A DNA stretch of 6,592 bases from Candidatus Odinarchaeota archaeon (GTDB lineage Archaea; Asgardarchaeota; JAGGXT01). The stretch spans positions 1 through 6,592 of the forward strand of contig JAGGXT010000128.1 in assembly GCA_021162905.1 (NCBI GenBank). The letters run 5' to 3'. Positions 4,759 through 6,592 of the stretch are shown here, piece after piece (the stretch's first letter is position 1; every line of letters begins with the position of its first letter). A model generated the notes under the pieces. The model was not told the DNA's origin and made no database searches. It saw nothing but the letters and a program-made list of their open reading frames with translations. The position numbers were made by a program, and so were the translations under genes.

Positions 4759-6519
4759 TTACTTCTTCAAATGTCTTTCAAGGAATATTAGAGCTGGGAG
4801 TAGTATTTTAACTGCGTCATCCATTTTAGCTATAAAGTGTCCCATATCCGGTGCTATATGTGCTTCAAATGTTTTACCTGATTCTAACAGTTTGTTCATA
4901 TACCGAAGTATAGGTTTTAATGGAGTTCTAGTATCATTTTGTGGATGTATTATGCACAATGGACCACTTACTTTATCCACATATGTTATTGGAGATCTCT
5001 CCTTAAACAGATCTTTCTTCCCTGCGAAAAGGATTTCTATGAACTTTCTGAATATATCATCGCTAAGTCCATACATCTCTTCCCAATCAGAAATGCTTGC
5101 TCCAGCAACACCGCACCTCCATAGGTCTGGATGTTTGCCCATAGCTAGCAGTGTCATATATCCTCCATAACTATAACCTATTATAGAGACTTTCTTTTCA
5201 TCTGCAATCCCGTTTTTAACAGCCCAACTTCTAATATAAACGATGTCTTGTAAATCACCACCACCTGGATCTCCAATATCAAGTACCCTAAAATCATCAC
5301 CGTAACCTATAGAACCTCTGAAATTGGGTGCTAAAACATGGTATCCAGAAGTCACTAGTGACGCTATAAAAATACTCCATAAATCTCTTACTTCTGCCCA
5401 TGGCCCTCCATGTACATAAACTGCACTTGGGCCCGGCTTAGTTGCTATTTTACTCTCTACGATATATGCTGGTATTTCAAGACCATCAAATGATTTATAT
5501 TTCACAAATTTTACTTCCCCAAATCTTTCTCTAAGCTCTTTAGGTAAAACATTGTCTACTATAATCTCCGTTTTCTTATTTTTCATGTCTATTTCTAATA
5601 TTCTGGGTGGTTGTACAAGGCTAGATACTGCTACGAAAACACGATCCTTGGTAAAAGCAGGTATGCCGTGTATTGTGCCTAAAGGCGTTGGAATTTCTTT
5701 CCCATTCACGAAAAGTCTAGATCTGCCATTTCTTTTACCTACAGCCCATACCTTCCCATCAATCGTCCATCCATAAGCATCATGCTCAATAGGGTTAAAA
5801 TCATCATAGTCATTATAGCTAAATTTTACTTTCTCGATAGTGTTATTCTTAGGATCATAAAAGTAAAGTCTATTTACGCCCTCAAAATTGCTCTCAAATA
5901 GAATCGTTTCTTTTAATATTCTAGGATCTTTATTTTGGGATCCTTCCTTAGGCGTATAAACTTTAAACTCATTAGTTTCTAAGTCTAAGATGAAAATTTC
6001 ATATGTTTTAGGATCCTTTCTGAGATTACCAAAGCCTACTACATATCCGTCACTAACATCGGTTACAAAAGCCAGTGCTTCAAGCTTAACAAGTTTCTCC
6101 CATGTACTATCCATTTTCGCTAAATATATAGCAGTATCTTCTGCTGTAGCTCCAGTAAAAGCTACTTTTGAGCCATCAAAGGCTATGCCGAAAATTCTCA
6201 TGAGAGGAGTATCGGCCAAAAGTTCTTCCTTACCAGATCGAACATCTATATAAAATACCTTGTGTAGCTCTTTACCTTTAGCAACATCTCTAGTGAATAT
6301 TATATAAGGTGAAGTGGTTGTAGGTATCACAGGTTCATGAACAGGTTCTACTGTAAGCCTCTTTACACTCTTAGACTCCAAGTTAATGGACCATAGGCTC
6401 CTAATACCTTCTTGTGTGGATAAATAGACCAAGTTGTTAGCTGTGATACCTAAGGTTCCGTATAACGGGATCCTTACCAAATTTTCTAAAGTTTTAACTA
6501 TTTCTGAAATGCTCAACAT
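4759..6519 (-). CDS. Acylaminoacyl-peptidase / S9C-type oligopeptidase
   Basis: This 586-aa serine peptidase of the prolyl oligopeptidase family removes N-acylated residues or cleaves short peptides and acts in the cytoplasm; no signal peptide is seen. Residues 1-20 should form the N-terminal helix that packs on the hydrolase domain, about 20-330 a beta-propeller that filters substrates by size, and 335-586 the alpha/beta hydrolase. The catalytic serine is Ser450 in GYSYGG, with Asp529 in HPQNDTRTP and His561 in DMGHF. The oxyanion region is YVHGGPW (about 368-374), followed by NFRGSIGYG. The spacings Ser-Asp 79 and Asp-His 32 equal those I recall for Aeropyrum pernix acylaminoacyl-peptidase (Ser445, Asp524, His556; 582 aa), so the enzyme is full length and should be active. 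The ATG at 6519 is preferred because GGAAGGG lies six bases upstream; a TTG at 6534 would add five residues and destroy that site's role. It ends one base from the TAA of the facing short ORF. Confidence 0.95.
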   Translation of the reverse strand: MLSISEIVKTLENLVRIPLYGTLGITANNLVYLSTQEGIRSLWSINLESKSVKRLTVEPVHEPVIPTTTSPYIIFTRDVAKGKELHKVFYIDVRSGKEELLADTPLMRIFGIAFDGSKVAFTGATAEDTAIYLAKMDSTWEKLVKLEALAFVTDVSDGYVVGFGNLRKDPKTYEIFILDLETNEFKVYTPKEGSQNKDPRILKETILFESNFEGVNRLYFYDPKNNTIEKVKFSYNDYDDFNPIEHDAYGWTIDGKVWAVGKRNGRSRLFVNGKEIPTPLGTIHGIPAFTKDRVFVAVSSLVQPPRILEIDMKNKKTEIIVDNVLPKELRERFGEVKFVKYKSFDGLEIPAYIVESKIATKPGPSAVYVHGGPWAEVRDLWSIFIASLVTSGYHVLAPNFRGSIGYGDDFRVLDIGDPGGGDLQDIVYIRSWAVKNGIADEKKVSIIGYSYGGYMTLLAMGKHPDLWRCGVAGASISDWEEMYGLSDDIFRKFIEILFAGKKDLFKERSPITYVDKVSGPLCIIHPQNDTRTPLKPILRYMNKLLESGKTFEAHIAPDMGHFIAKMDDAVKILLPALIFLERHLKK

Positions 6520-6525
6520 TGCAAA

Positions 6526-6532
6526 CCCTTCC
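6526..6532 (-). promoter_or_regulatory. Ribosome binding site that decides the peptidase start
   Basis: On the minus strand GGAAGGG lies six bases ahead of the ATG at 6519, the same spacing as the GGTG sites of the AbrB-like and radical SAM genes. This favours that ATG over the upstream in-frame TTG at 6534, which lies ahead of the site. Confidence 0.55.
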
Positions 6533-6592
6533 AAAATTATTATTACTACTGTAATAGAATATTCACATACATAATAGTTTAGATTATAGTAC

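Noticed and set aside
5797..5812. ATGATGA on the minus strand resembling a C box of a C/D guide RNA
   Set aside because: It encodes the Asp/Tyr-rich loop of the peptidase beta-propeller and has no matching D box at a fitting distance.
4892..6253. Plus-strand ORFs opposite the peptidase gene
   Set aside because: All lie within the antisense of a complete, motif-verified peptidase and have no independent signals.

Overview
The window looks like chromosomal DNA of an AT-rich, probably thermophilic, archaeon; the phylum cannot be fixed from the sequence alone. The evidence is an acylaminoacyl-peptidase of the archaeal S9C type, an archaeal AbrB-like small regulator, TATA-type promoter boxes about 23-34 bp ahead of several starts, and GGTG-type ribosome binding sites 6 nt ahead of two of the starts. 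Every intact gene ends in TAA. There is no rRNA, tRNA, CRISPR array, transposase or phage gene.

Layout. Bases 1-202 hold a short, apparently decayed plus-strand coding remnant and a T-rich end region. A minus-strand gene (203-1480) encodes a 425-aa coiled-coil protein with a probable winged-helix C-terminus. Bases 1481-1825 are a gap with no intact gene, but its minus strand is purine-rich and contains a 65-codon open stretch in the same frame as the coiled-coil gene, separated from it by a single TGA. An unrecognised acidic 149-aa protein follows on the minus strand (1826-2275). It is divergent from a 51-codon plus-strand ORF (2416-2571) that appears to have a leaderless promoter. That small ORF converges on a large radical SAM gene (2600-4186, minus) of the TIGR03960-like type. 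The radical SAM gene is divergent from a 108-aa AbrB-like gene (4334-4660, plus). The window closes with a complete S9C acylaminoacyl-peptidase/oligopeptidase gene (4759-6519, minus).

The genes do not form one operon. Transcription direction changes repeatedly (minus, minus, plus, minus, plus, minus), and most genes have their own candidate TATA box and T-rich end. Only two products can be placed in a biochemical family with certainty: the peptidase, which trims short or N-acylated peptides, and the radical SAM enzyme, whose substrate is unknown. The AbrB-like protein is a plausible DNA-binding regulator or antitoxin without an intact toxin partner.

I see no clear undescribed multi-gene system. 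The points most worth a second look are the orphan coiled-coil/winged-helix protein with its upstream in-frame open stretch, the 51-aa ORF, the possible toxin remnant behind the AbrB-like gene, and a 9-mer shared by the two divergent intergenic regions.
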